Origin: an uncultured Alphaproteobacteria bacterium
GTDB lineage: Bacteria > Pseudomonadota > Alphaproteobacteria > CAAHEQ01 > UBA3637
Length of the DNA stretch: 25,276 bases
Assembly: GCA_947629595.1 (NCBI GenBank)
Contig: CANREI010000009.1
Span: 1-25,276 of the forward strand
Direction: 5' to 3'
Both the position numbers and the translations under genes were made by a program. The notes under the pieces are model-generated. The model made no database searches, had not been told where the DNA came from, and saw nothing but the letters and a program-made list of their open reading frames with translations. Position 1 is the first letter of the stretch. Every line of letters starts with the position of its first letter. This document shows, piece after piece, positions 1 to 7,979 of this stretch.

Positions 1-16
1 TTAACAAGAGAAAACC

Positions 17-814
17 ATGAAAAAACTGATTATTAAACTTTTCATCATTCTTTTATTGGTCGGCAGTGCCGGTTATGCTTATCACTTGAAGCATCCGCCC
101 CAAAAGAACTATCGTTTTTTACTCATGTGTTCTTCATTTAAGCGCCCTATGTTCTTATCGGGACAAATATTCCGCCTGATGAATCAAACTTATCAAAATT
201 TTGATATTTCCGTTTCCGTGAAAGGCGTTGATCCTCAAAAAAGCTATGAAACGTTTGAAAAAGAATGGCGTCCGCTGATAGAAAAAAAGCGCCTGTTTTT
301 AAGATACGATTTAAACAGAGGTCAATTATCCAATTTGTTGGATACGGTACGAACCGTTAATATAGAAGATTATGATTATTTTTGCAAAATTGACGATGAT
401 GACTGGTATGCGCCGGAATATTTGGAAAGCATAAATAACAGTTTGAATATAACCAATCGTCGTGTCAATAATGAAGAGACAAATATTGCCATGTCCTTTA
501 CGCAAGACGCCTATCGTTTATGGGAAGATATTGACACAACATACATTGACAAAAACAATTCGGATATGTGTGGCCCGACAATTTGCGTGTCTCGAAAATT
601 GCTGAAAATTCTGTTAGAAATTGAGAAAGATCCGCAGATATTACAAAAATATGCTCCCGATGAACCCATGGGATTGGCATGGCGGCGAGAAGATCGTCTC
701 ATCCATCATTTGGGCTTGGAACTGGGATCCGAAAATCGTTATACCGAAGAACCTTTGGTCATGTACGGACAACAATATCGTTCCATTACCAGAAATGATA
801 AATATGTTCGATAA
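17..814 (+). CDS. Signal-anchored GT-A (family 2-like) glycosyltransferase
   Basis: The 265-residue protein begins with a basic start and one hydrophobic segment (about residues 6-22), read as a signal anchor. A GT-A-like domain follows. It has an early strand with a C-S-S-F-K-R-P motif near residue 40 and an acidic D-D-D-D-W motif at residues 126-130, the type that binds the metal and the sugar nucleotide in family 2 enzymes. It is shorter than the two GT2 proteins at 5.4-7.8 kb and lacks their C-terminal W/KW module. The start follows a weak AAGAGA site with only 16 bases of upstream sequence visible, so the promoter and any upstream partner are outside the window. The donor and acceptor sugars cannot be read from the sequence. 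The fold call is fairly secure; the exact family is less so. Confidence 0.7.
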   Translation: MKKLIIKLFIILLLVGSAGYAYHLKHPPQKNYRFLLMCSSFKRPMFLSGQIFRLMNQTYQNFDISVSVKGVDPQKSYETFEKEWRPLIEKKRLFLRYDLNRGQLSNLLDTVRTVNIEDYDYFCKIDDDDWYAPEYLESINNSLNITNRRVNNEETNIAMSFTQDAYRLWEDIDTTYIDKNNSDMCGPTICVSRKLLKILLEIEKDPQILQKYAPDEPMGLAWRREDRLIHHLGLELGSENRYTEEPLVMYGQQYRSITRNDKYVR

Positions 815-824
815 AAAAAATTGC

Positions 825-852
825 TTGACAAAACGAAAAAAAGCGTTAAACT
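825..852 (+). promoter_or_regulatory. Sigma70-type promoter for the small lipoprotein gene
   Basis: TTGACA at 825-830 and TAAACT at 847-852 are separated by 16 bases. They lie just after the stop of the glycosyltransferase and about 45 bases before the ATG at 897, which has its own strong AGGAGG site. Confidence 0.55.
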
Positions 853-896
853 GGTAATAAAGTAAAAAAAGACAAATTTTTAACAGGAGGCAGAGT

Positions 897-1193
897 ATGG
901 ATTTCTTTTCGGAAACAAAGCAAAAAATTAAAGCCGTCAAAGAATTTGCAAAACGGCGTATGCGTCCGTTAGCGGTGATTGCCGCTGCCGGTGTTACCTG
1001 TGGCATTACTTCCTGTGAAGAATATCATTCCTATAACGCAACAACCGTCACTTATGTAACGGCCGACGGCCGCAAAGTGAAACAAAGTTATGGCGGTTCT
1101 TTGCGTGATTACACAAAAGCCGTTCGGGATATATCCGATTCCACACGCAGTATTTCTCAAGCGGCGCGCACGTTCCGGCAAGCCTTTCGGTAA
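897..1193 (+). CDS. Small predicted lipoprotein or membrane-anchored protein, unknown function
   Basis: The protein has 98 residues. The start is set by a strong AGGAGG site 7 bases upstream. A basic N-terminal region (about residues 8-23, including K-R-R-M-R-P) precedes a hydrophobic stretch (24-38) ending in I-T-S-C at Cys40. That fits a lipobox, although the n-region is unusually long for a normal lipoprotein signal. The twin arginines only loosely resemble a Tat motif. The mature part is short, polar and rich in Ser, Thr and Arg, and ends in a probable amphipathic helix (about 75-98). It has its own promoter and ends before a bidirectional terminator. I do not recognise a family. Confidence 0.7.
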   Translation: MDFFSETKQKIKAVKEFAKRRMRPLAVIAAAGVTCGITSCEEYHSYNATTVTYVTADGRKVKQSYGGSLRDYTKAVRDISDSTRSISQAARTFRQAFR

Positions 1194-1283
1194 ACAAAAC
1201 TTTATCGAACAGGGGGCTTTCCGAAACCGATTTTTGCATATCGGTAAAAAATGCATGAACATAAATTATTCTTTCAAAACAAG

Positions 1284-1320
1284 AAAACCGCCGGAATCAA
1301 AGCCGACGGTTTTTCTTTTA
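1284..1320. terminator. Bidirectional intrinsic terminator between convergent genes
   Basis: AAAACCG at 1284-1290 pairs with CGGTTTT at 1307-1313, extended inward by CGG/CCG after one mismatch. It is followed by a T-rich run on the plus strand. It sits between the lipoprotein gene (plus) and the ankyrin gene (minus). Confidence 0.7.
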
Positions 1321-1330
1321 TATCATTCAA

Positions 1331-2323
1331 CTAATTTTCTCTGCTTCTTTCTTGATTTGGCAGAACAACTGTTTTTTGAGCGGCAATCACTTGCGGTTCC
1401 TTAATTGTTTTATTCATTTGTTCCTGATAATCTGCCCGTTTTAAGAACAGTTCAACCGTTTTCAAGCGAATTAAAGAGCGCATCATATTATATTGCAAAT
1501 CATTATTTTCCGTTCGCGTGACATAAGTATCTTTTAAAATTTCCTGAATATTCTTTGCTTTTTGTTCAATTTGAACGGCCAACGATTTTAAGGCATCGGT
1601 TACGATATAATGTTGCATTTTTTCAACAAGCTCGGGGTGATTTTCTTCCCGCGCAATATCTAACGCCGAAAAACCGCGATGATTTTTCTTCATCGGATCG
1701 GCGCCGTAAAAACAAAGCATACCCACAACTTCACCGTTGCCCGCGTTGCGCCAGGCGGCATAAAACAACGGCGTATTTCCCAACATATCCTGATCATTCA
1801 CATCGGCTTTACCGGTATGAATCAGCTCGGAAACGTTTGCGGCCGTTGCTGCCCGAAACAAAGGCGTTGTTCCCCATTTATCACGCGCCTGAACGGCGGC
1901 TCCGTGCGCCATCAGCAACCGTAAGCCGTCAACATCGCTGTGCGCGGCGGCCACATGCAGCGGCGTTAATTTATTATTATCTTCGGCGTTCACATCAGCC
2001 TTATGCTGTAACAATTCTTTAATTGCCGACACATTATTAAATTTGGCGGCCACATGCAGCGCCGTTTCACCCATTGTATTTTTGGCATTCACATCAATAT
2101 TCATTTGTAAAACGGCTTGAATCAGGGCTGTATTTTCCTGTCTGACGGCTTTATGCAATAAGGTATTGCCCAAATTATCAACTTCTTCTTTAAGAACATC
2201 GGAGGATAATTCTTTTAATTTATCAACATCACCGTTTTCAACCATTTTAAAAGCCGGATGATTGGAAAGTTCACTCAAAGAATTTTTAACGGCAACCGAT
2301 TTTTTATCTTTAATATTTTTCAT
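1331..2323 (-). CDS. Ankyrin-repeat protein
   Basis: The 330-residue protein has about six ankyrin repeats between residues 49 and 240, with typical G-x-T-x-L-H-x-A-A patterns (for example G-E-T-A-L-H-V-A-A near 85-93). A helical, Lys/Gln-rich C-terminal part (about 240-330) follows. No signal peptide or membrane segment is visible, so it should be cytosolic unless exported by a specialised system. The open frame runs 46 codons further upstream, but I place the start at 2323: an AAAGGGG site lies 7-8 bases before this ATG, and a consensus promoter lies between it and the far upstream start. Ankyrin repeats bind protein partners; the partner is unknown. A second ankyrin gene lies at 15.6-16.2 kb. 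Confidence 0.85.
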   Translation of the reverse strand: MKNIKDKKSVAVKNSLSELSNHPAFKMVENGDVDKLKELSSDVLKEEVDNLGNTLLHKAVRQENTALIQAVLQMNIDVNAKNTMGETALHVAAKFNNVSAIKELLQHKADVNAEDNNKLTPLHVAAAHSDVDGLRLLMAHGAAVQARDKWGTTPLFRAATAANVSELIHTGKADVNDQDMLGNTPLFYAAWRNAGNGEVVGMLCFYGADPMKKNHRGFSALDIAREENHPELVEKMQHYIVTDALKSLAVQIEQKAKNIQEILKDTYVTRTENNDLQYNMMRSLIRLKTVELFLKRADYQEQMNKTIKEPQVIAAQKTVVLPNQERSREN

Positions 2324-2365
2324 ATCTGTACCCCTTTCATTCATACTTCTCTTTTCGAAGCGAGT

Positions 2366-2394
2366 ATTATATATTTTTTTAAAATTTTTGTCAA
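2366..2394 (-). promoter_or_regulatory. Consensus sigma70-type promoter for the ankyrin gene
   Basis: On the minus strand, TTGACA (2394-2389) and TATAAT (2371-2366) are both perfect consensus and separated by 17 bases. The predicted transcript starts near 2359, about 36 bases before the ATG at 2323. This rules out the longer reading frame that starts at 2461. Confidence 0.85.
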
Positions 2395-2446
2395 GTAAAA
2401 TTTTACTTTTTTTCATAAAAAAACAGCCGAAAAACACTTTATCACC

Positions 2447-2476
2447 TTGCAATTTCTTCAAAACAATCTATATAAA
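2447..2476 (+). promoter_or_regulatory. Probable promoter of the HdeD-like gene
   Basis: TTGCAA at 2447-2452 is followed after 18 bases by TATAAA at 2471-2476 (or after 16 bases by TATATA at 2469-2474). The ATG at 2506 follows an AAAGGAGGGG ribosome site. Confidence 0.5.
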
Positions 2477-2505
2477 AAAAGAAACATATATTAAAGGAGG
2501 GGAAA

Positions 2506-3036
2506 ATGGAATCGACAATAATGCCGAAAACCGTTCGAAACGGAAAAAGTTTCTGGCTTTTACTCATCAGTCTTATTTTAATTTTAAGCGGTGTTTATGT
2601 TTTATTTAATCCGATCACGGCGCTGGTTGCCTCGGCCATGGTTGTGGGCGTTGTGTTTATTTTATTGGGTGTGGGCTACTTAATGGCTTTTCGCGAGAAA
2701 AAGTCATCTGTGTTCTTGGCACTGGGTGTTTTGGATTTGATTATCGGTGTTCTCTTTTTAAGCAACATCGGCATCAGCGCCGCCAATATGCCGATTATTC
2801 TCGGTTTATGGATTTTATTTAACGGAATTGCCGAAATTGTGATGGGTTGGGAAATGCGTTCCGATCAAGATTCTATGTGGAAAATATTTTTCTTCGGCGG
2901 CATTTTAGGCGTGATTTTTTCACTTTTGATTTTTGCCATGCCCGTTATCGGGGTTGTAACCATTACCGTTGTGATCGGCCTTTACTTAATTATTTACGGC
3001 GCCTTGGAATTTATGCGTTTTATGAAAGCTTATTAA
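2506..3036 (+). CDS. HdeD/DUF308 family membrane protein
   Basis: The 176-residue protein is almost entirely hydrophobic, with about six membrane segments arranged as repeated two-helix units. Glycine-rich V-G-V-V-F-I-L-L-G-V-G and I-I-G-V-L-F-L patterns are typical of the DUF308/HdeD family. HdeD of enterobacteria is linked to acid resistance, but most family members have no proven function, so I do not transfer that role. The start follows an excellent AGGAGGGG site. The gene is a single transcription unit with its own promoter and a strong terminator. Confidence 0.8.
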   Translation: MESTIMPKTVRNGKSFWLLLISLILILSGVYVLFNPITALVASAMVVGVVFILLGVGYLMAFREKKSSVFLALGVLDLIIGVLFLSNIGISAANMPIILGLWILFNGIAEIVMGWEMRSDQDSMWKIFFFGGILGVIFSLLIFAMPVIGVVTITVVIGLYLIIYGALEFMRFMKAY

Positions 3037-3043
3037 AATGCGT

Positions 3044-3080
3044 AAAAAAAACGGCAATCAGTCATCATTGCCGTTTTTTT
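3044..3080 (+). terminator. Intrinsic terminator after the HdeD-like gene
   Basis: ACGGCAAT (3051-3058) and ATTGCCGT (3067-3074) form a perfect stem with an 8-base loop, preceded by A's and followed by a T run. Confidence 0.9.
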
Positions 3081-3342
3081 GTTGCCTTTTCCGTTTTGCC
3101 GAATCATTCCTAACGATCATTTTCCAGATGATATTAACACCGTTTGAAACCCTGCCCGATTATCGGTTTGCCCTGATTTGTCTTGTTTTGTTTTTTTTAA
3201 AATAAAACATCCCTTTAATGCAACGATTTTTTCAACACTTTTCAAGTACTTACAAATAAAGAAACAGGTGAGAAAAAAAATCTTTAAAAATCAAAAAATT
3301 ATACCTTTTAAAAAATTTTTTTAAAACTTTTAAAAAAAAGTG

Positions 3343-3371
3343 TTGCAAAAATCGTACCTTTTTTTTATAAT
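3343..3371 (+). promoter_or_regulatory. Promoter giving a leaderless arylsulfotransferase-like mRNA
   Basis: TTGCAA (3343-3348) and a perfect TATAAT (3366-3371) are separated by 17 bases. The ATG at 3378 is 7 bases after the last base of the -10 box, where transcription is expected to start. There is no Shine-Dalgarno sequence in the 6 bases between them. Confidence 0.75.
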
Positions 3372-3377
3372 CTCCTT

Positions 3378-5279
3378 ATGTTTAAAATGGTTGTATTTCT
3401 TATAGGGGCTTTTCTTATCAATCCGGTTTTGGCCAAGCAAACCGTGCATTTGGTCCATCCGGCATGGGAAGAAACGCTTCCTATTGAAAACAATCGTTTT
3501 TGTCGAAATACACGGAATAAAGATTGCGCCAACGTTGTATTTAACAATGATCAATTGATTGTTAAGTGGGATAAATGGCCGCCGGAAACTTTTATCCGAC
3601 AAAAAGACGGGTATTACGTTTTATCACTCTATTTGGTCCACCCGTTGTGGGAAGATACGGTCATTGTTAAAGGCAATCGTATATGCCGCAGCGCAAAACC
3701 TGATGATTGTGCTTCCATTCGGTCGGATGACGATCAATTAACCGTTAAATGGGATAAATGGTCGCAAGAAACCTTTATCCGGCAAAAAGACGGCCGTTAT
3801 TATGTTTCAGATAAAAATCTTAAAGATTCGATTGAGGAGAGATACGCTTCATTCGGTTATTCTTTTCAAGAACCGATGATTGTGGTTAATCCCTATAATA
3901 AAACACCGCTGGCCGCTTTAATAAAATTTCCGACGGAGAAAAAAGCGCGAATCACTTTAACCGTTCACGGAAAAAACGGCGCGCCCGATATTTCTCACAC
4001 GTTTCCTTCATTTGAAACGGAACATTCCCTTCCCGTTTTGGGGTTATATGCCAATGATGAAACCACCGTTACGATGACGGCAGAATTTGAAGATAAATCA
4101 AAAGAAAAAAGCACGGTTAAAATTAAAACCGGTTCGGTTAATACCAAATCCGAGTGGATTGTTTTAAAGAAAACCGACAAAGCTTTTTACTATTATGCCG
4201 GTTACGGAGGCAATGTTTTTGATGAAGAAGGTTTTTTGCGTTATGCTTTTACCGATAACGGGTGGCATCACGTTTATTATTTCAAAGATAAAGCTTTTGT
4301 TGAGCATCCGAATCAAATTGATCGATATTCTCTGCTCGGAAAGCATGAAATGAAATATAATTATCCGCCTGGTTTTTATACTTATATTCACGGTATGGGG
4401 CAAAAACCGAACGGTAATTTGCTTGTTTTCGGCTCTTTTAATAACACAACTGCCGATTTTGACGGACAAAGCCTGCCCACGCACCGCGATTTTATTTTAG
4501 AATTCGATTATGAAACAGGGCAGGAATTAGCCCGCTATGATTTAGCGGAAATGTTAAACCCGAATCGCTCGTTAATTGTGAAATCCACACAAAAAGATTT
4601 TGATAAAATTGATTGGGCACACACCAACGGTATTTCTTATGATGCTCAACATCAGGCCATTGTGGTATCGGGGCGTCACTTCGGCATTGCCAAAATTGAT
4701 GAAAAAACAAAAAAGCTGATGTGGTGGTTTACGCCGCATCAGAAAGTTGATAAATCCGGACGAAACGGGGAAAACGGCCCGCTCACCGATAAAATGCTCA
4801 CGGTTGTCAATCAAAAAGGCAGACCGTACGGAAAAGGCGTGCAGGACGGTATTGAAAGCGCTCCTGATTTTAAATGGCCTTTAAAAACACATAATGTTTT
4901 ATATGCCGGCAACGGTGTTTATTCCATTTTTGACAATTCCGGCGAATTGTTTGATAAAAAACTGAAAACTTCCGATACCTCTTTTGCATCTGTTTATAAA
5001 ATTGATGATAAAACAAAAACCGTTCGGCAAATTTTCAAAAAAGATTTAAAACTGTATGCCGAAACCGGCTCTATTGTATATGTTCATCCGAATCAAAAGG
5101 AAATTTGGGTTGAGGCTGATAATGTTCTTTCAAAGCATAATATTTCCTTGAAAAATTCTTACTTTACGCGATTCGATAAAAACGGAAAAACCTTATATTC
5201 CGTTATTTTACCGTATATACATTGTTATGCCGTTTTACCTTTTAAATTTTATCAAGAAAATATATTCTATCCGCTTTAA
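3378..5279 (+). CDS. Secreted arylsulfotransferase (ASST)-like protein with two N-terminal W/KW modules
   Basis: The 633-residue protein starts with a cleavable-looking signal peptide (residues 1-19, ending V-L-A). Two tandem copies of a roughly 60-residue module follow (about 24-82 and 85-144), then a beta-rich linker and an ASST-like beta-propeller (about 265-610). In characterised bacterial ASST, four residues form the active site: three His and one Arg. Plausible counterparts here are His339 (Y-I-H-G-M), His415 (D-W-A-H-T-N), Arg433 (S-G-R-H) and His505 (K-T-H-N-V). The His415-Arg433 spacing of 18 matches the known enzyme. ASST moves sulfate between phenolic groups through a sulfo-histidine in the periplasm; here the substrate may differ. 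Each module copy has two Cys eight residues apart (42/50 and 103/111), fitting disulfides. The mRNA is predicted to be leaderless. Confidence 0.75.
   Translation: MFKMVVFLIGAFLINPVLAKQTVHLVHPAWEETLPIENNRFCRNTRNKDCANVVFNNDQLIVKWDKWPPETFIRQKDGYYVLSLYLVHPLWEDTVIVKGNRICRSAKPDDCASIRSDDDQLTVKWDKWSQETFIRQKDGRYYVSDKNLKDSIEERYASFGYSFQEPMIVVNPYNKTPLAALIKFPTEKKARITLTVHGKNGAPDISHTFPSFETEHSLPVLGLYANDETTVTMTAEFEDKSKEKSTVKIKTGSVNTKSEWIVLKKTDKAFYYYAGYGGNVFDEEGFLRYAFTDNGWHHVYYFKDKAFVEHPNQIDRYSLLGKHEMKYNYPPGFYTYIHGMGQKPNGNLLVFGSFNNTTADFDGQSLPTHRDFILEFDYETGQELARYDLAEMLNPNRSLIVKSTQKDFDKIDWAHTNGISYDAQHQAIVVSGRHFGIAKIDEKTKKLMWWFTPHQKVDKSGRNGENGPLTDKMLTVVNQKGRPYGKGVQDGIESAPDFKWPLKTHNVLYAGNGVYSIFDNSGELFDKKLKTSDTSFASVYKIDDKTKTVRQIFKKDLKLYAETGSIVYVHPNQKEIWVEADNVLSKHNISLKNSYFTRFDKNGKTLYSVILPYIHCYAVLPFKFYQENIFYPL
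3447..3809 (+). repeat. Tandem protein-module duplication in the ASST-like gene
   Basis: Two copies, offset by 61 residues, encode H-P-x-W-E-[ED]-T at the start, a C-R-x7-C pair (the two Cys eight residues apart), and V-K-W-D-K-W-x-x-E-T-F-I-R-Q-K-D-G at the end. Diverged copies are found in three other proteins of this window (near 6351-6539, 7607-7795 and 12248-12439). Confidence 0.85.
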
Positions 5280-5351
5280 TTATTTTTTTGTTGCTTTTTT
5301 AATTTTTATATGTTACTAAAAAGTATGATTGAATTAACATAAGGGGATGAT

Positions 5352-6548
5352 ATGAAAAAAGCACGCATTTATAAATCATTATTTATTATTTCTTACACGG
5401 TCGCTGTTTTTTGCGCAGGCATTTTAAGCAATAAATACCTGTTTCCTTTTTTATACCGCACATTTCACACGCCGGTTGTATCCGTTCTTATGTCAACGTT
5501 TAATCGGGCGCAGGCATTACCCAATGCCATTGAATCAATTCTTGAACAAACTTTCACCGATCTGGAATTCATTATTATTGATGACGGCTCAACAGATAAC
5601 ACTTGGAACATTATTCAATCTTATGCGAAAAAAGATCCCCGAATCATAGCGCTTCGCAATAAAAGAAACAAAGGCTTGATTTATTCTTTAAATCGCGGGT
5701 TGGATGTGGCGCGCGGTAAATATGTCGCGCGCATGGACGATGATGATAAATCCGTTCCTTTCCGTTTGGAGCGCCAAGTTTGGGCCATGGATGAAAATCC
5801 TGATATTATTGTATTGGGTACCGGTATTATCGGGGCCAACGATACCCCCAAACATCTTTATTCTTATCCGTTGATTAACAATCCCGATGAAGTGGAATTG
5901 GATTCCTATTTCTCTTCGGCTTTAGCTCATCCGACCATTATTATTCGACGTGACTTTTTAGAAAAGAATCACATTCGCTATAATCCGAAATATTTATATG
6001 CCGAAGATACCGGCTTCTATAAAAGCGTTTTGGAAAAAGGCGGCAAAATTTCTTCCATCAGTGAAGGCTTATTACACTTCGGATATGTGAGAAACCTTAT
6101 AAAACCCGAAAAATACAGTTACATTCAAGCCGAAACCTTTAAGCAGGTTCAAAAAGAAAAATTAGCGCCTTTCTTTGATGCACCTTATGAAATTTTGGGG
6201 GCCTTTAACAGCAGTAAAGATAAATGTACGATGTTAACAAATATGATAACTCCAAACAAAAAACTGAAAATTCTCAACCAAGAGGTGTTAGAAAAAAGAC
6301 AAAAAGCCATTTGCACGAAAGAAAATTTAATTGCCGATTCCATTGAAGCCATTCACACTTCGTGGAATGATTATATTCATGTTGATGAAAAAGACAAAAC
6401 ATTCTTCCGCGTGAGTGTTCCGAGTGAAACCGGTAAAATCATTAAGGAAGATGCCTCCACCGTGACGGTTAAATGGACGAACTACGGCACGGAAGTCTTT
6501 ACAAAAGAAAAAGGCGGCAAAACATGGCGTTTTAAAGAAGGAATATAA
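5352..6548 (+). CDS. Signal-anchored family 2 glycosyltransferase with C-terminal W/KW module
   Basis: The 398-residue protein has a basic N-terminus and one hydrophobic segment (about 9-26), then a full GT2 domain (about 42-250). It shows V-S-V-L-M-S-T-F-N-R-A at the first strand, D-D-G-S at 77-80, the D-D-D-D metal site at 129-132, and an E-D pair at 218-219 in the place of the usual catalytic base region. A less conserved helical part (250-330) leads to the W/KW module (334-396: His335, Trp338, V-K-W at 373-375). The start has a good AAGGGG site. The next gene is a paralogue 8 bases downstream, so the two are probably one operon. No clear promoter was found in the 72 bases upstream, so read-through from the ASST-like gene is possible. 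Sugar specificity is unknown. Confidence 0.88.
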   Translation: MKKARIYKSLFIISYTVAVFCAGILSNKYLFPFLYRTFHTPVVSVLMSTFNRAQALPNAIESILEQTFTDLEFIIIDDGSTDNTWNIIQSYAKKDPRIIALRNKRNKGLIYSLNRGLDVARGKYVARMDDDDKSVPFRLERQVWAMDENPDIIVLGTGIIGANDTPKHLYSYPLINNPDEVELDSYFSSALAHPTIIIRRDFLEKNHIRYNPKYLYAEDTGFYKSVLEKGGKISSISEGLLHFGYVRNLIKPEKYSYIQAETFKQVQKEKLAPFFDAPYEILGAFNSSKDKCTMLTNMITPNKKLKILNQEVLEKRQKAICTKENLIADSIEAIHTSWNDYIHVDEKDKTFFRVSVPSETGKIIKEDASTVTVKWTNYGTEVFTKEKGGKTWRFKEGI

Positions 6549-6556
6549 TAAAAAAG

Positions 6557-7804
6557 ATGAAGGGGAAAAACCGAATTTTGACAGGAAAATTTATATGTTG
6601 CTATCAAAAATATATACATACATACTATAAACCTCTGATTTTTCTTTTATATACACTCCTTGTTTTTTATATGGGTTTTATCAGCGAAAAACCTTTGGAA
6701 CGTTACTTAACCCGTGTTTTTCATAAGCCTCTTGTGTCTGTTGTTATGTCAACGTTTAATCGGGCGCAGGCGTTACCCGATGCCATTGAATCGATATTGA
6801 AGCAAACATTTCAAGATTTTGAATTCATTATTATTGACGACGGCTCAACAGATGATACCTGGAATGTTATTCAATCTTATGCCGAAAAAGATTCGCGCAT
6901 TGTTGCGCTTCGTAACGAAAGAAACAAAGGCTTGATTTATTCTTTAAATCGCGGATTGGATGTGGCACGCGGCAAATACATTGCCCGTATGGACGATGAT
7001 GATGAATCCCTTCCTTTTCGTCTGGAACGGCAGGTTTTGGCCATGAATGAACATCCCGATATGACCGTATTGGGTACGGATATGCTTCGTTCCAAAGATG
7101 TTGTCAAAAAACAATCCGGATCGCCGGTTATTGCCGATCCCGATGAAGTGGAATTGAATTCCTATTTCTTTCCGGTTTTAGCTCATCCGACCGTTATAAT
7201 GCGACGGGACTTTTTAAACAAGCATCATTTGCGATACAATCCGAAATATCTGTACGCCGAAGACTACGGTTTATGGAAAGATGTTTTAAATGCCGGCGGA
7301 AAAATATCAAACATAAAAGAAGTGCTTCTTTATTTCGGCGTTGTAAAAGATGTTACCAGACCGCCAAATTATTATAATACCTCATATGAAACATTCAAAA
7401 CAATTCAATGGGAAAAATTTAAAACGTTTTGGCCGGATATTCCTTACGAGTGGAGAGGTATGCTTGATTCATCGGAACATAAATGCCTTCTTTTAAAGAA
7501 AATGAGTGAAGCCAACAAAACGCTGAAAATTTTAAATCAGCAAGAGTTGGATAAGCAATGTTTCTCCCTTTGTGAGAAAGAAAAATTAAAACAGGAGGGA
7601 ATTTCGGTCATTCACCCGCAGTGGAAGGACTATGTTTCCGTTAATAAGAATAACAAAACTTTCTTCCGTGTTGATGTTCCGAGTGAAACCGGTAAAATCA
7701 TGAAGGAAGATGCTTCCACCGTAACGGTTAAATGGGATCATTACGATATTGAAACTTTCCGAAAAGAAGAAAACGGTAAAAAATGGGTTTTAACGGAAAA
7801 TTAA
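6557..7804 (+). CDS. Paralogous family 2 glycosyltransferase with C-terminal W/KW module
   Basis: The 415-residue protein has the same layout as its upstream neighbour: a membrane segment (about 27-42), a GT2 domain (about 58-265) with D-D-G-S at 94-97, D-D-D-D at 146-149 and E-D near 235, then the W/KW module (351-413). Long stretches are nearly identical in DNA to the neighbour, so this is a fairly recent tandem duplication. The middle part (about 265-350) has diverged most, perhaps changing the acceptor. The start is uncertain: the ATG at 6557 has no ribosome site before it, while AGGGG lies just after it and could serve an in-frame TTG at 6578, though at a long spacing. A TATAAT at 6544-6549, without a matching -35, precedes the ATG. 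Confidence 0.85.
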   Translation: MKGKNRILTGKFICCYQKYIHTYYKPLIFLLYTLLVFYMGFISEKPLERYLTRVFHKPLVSVVMSTFNRAQALPDAIESILKQTFQDFEFIIIDDGSTDDTWNVIQSYAEKDSRIVALRNERNKGLIYSLNRGLDVARGKYIARMDDDDESLPFRLERQVLAMNEHPDMTVLGTDMLRSKDVVKKQSGSPVIADPDEVELNSYFFPVLAHPTVIMRRDFLNKHHLRYNPKYLYAEDYGLWKDVLNAGGKISNIKEVLLYFGVVKDVTRPPNYYNTSYETFKTIQWEKFKTFWPDIPYEWRGMLDSSEHKCLLLKKMSEANKTLKILNQQELDKQCFSLCEKEKLKQEGISVIHPQWKDYVSVNKNNKTFFRVDVPSETGKIMKEDASTVTVKWDHYDIETFRKEENGKKWVLTEN

Positions 7805-7846
7805 ATTCTGTTTTTTGCTTTTTAAACGTTTTTTTGCAAAAATACC

Positions 7847-7878
7847 TTGACTTTCAATCGTCTTTGTGATTTTATACA
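7847..7878 (+). promoter_or_regulatory. Probable pal promoter
   Basis: TTGACT at 7847-7852 is followed by a weak TTTTAT (7870-7875, spacing 17) or TATACA (7873-7878, spacing 20). The exact -10 is unclear. Confidence 0.4.
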
Positions 7879-7979
7879 TTCGAAAACGCGATGCTGAACG
7901 TTCAACGGAATACATAGAGATTATGATGTTCCCAAACGCCCAAACGTCGCCGAAAAATTTATCAAAGAAAGAGGAAAAA

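Larger units (their letters stand above)
3037..3377. other. Intergenic region with terminator and promoter only
   Basis: This gap of about 340 bases holds the terminator of the HdeD-like gene at its left end and the promoter of the arylsulfotransferase-like gene at its right end. Between them is increasingly AT-rich sequence with long A and T runs (from about 3190). I see no convincing gene or RNA structure in it. Confidence 0.5.

Noticed and set aside
641..1006. Minus-strand 121-codon open frame overlapping two genes
   Set aside because: It runs antisense to the glycosyltransferase and the small lipoprotein gene, both of which have better evidence, and has no ribosome site.
1226..1245. Short stem ACCGAT/ATCGGT after the small lipoprotein gene
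   Set aside because: The stem is only 6 bp with no T run, and a clear terminator lies 40 bases further on.
2324..2461. N-terminal extension of the first ankyrin protein (46 codons)
   Set aside because: The consensus promoter at 2366-2394 lies inside it, and the ATG at 2323 has its own ribosome site.
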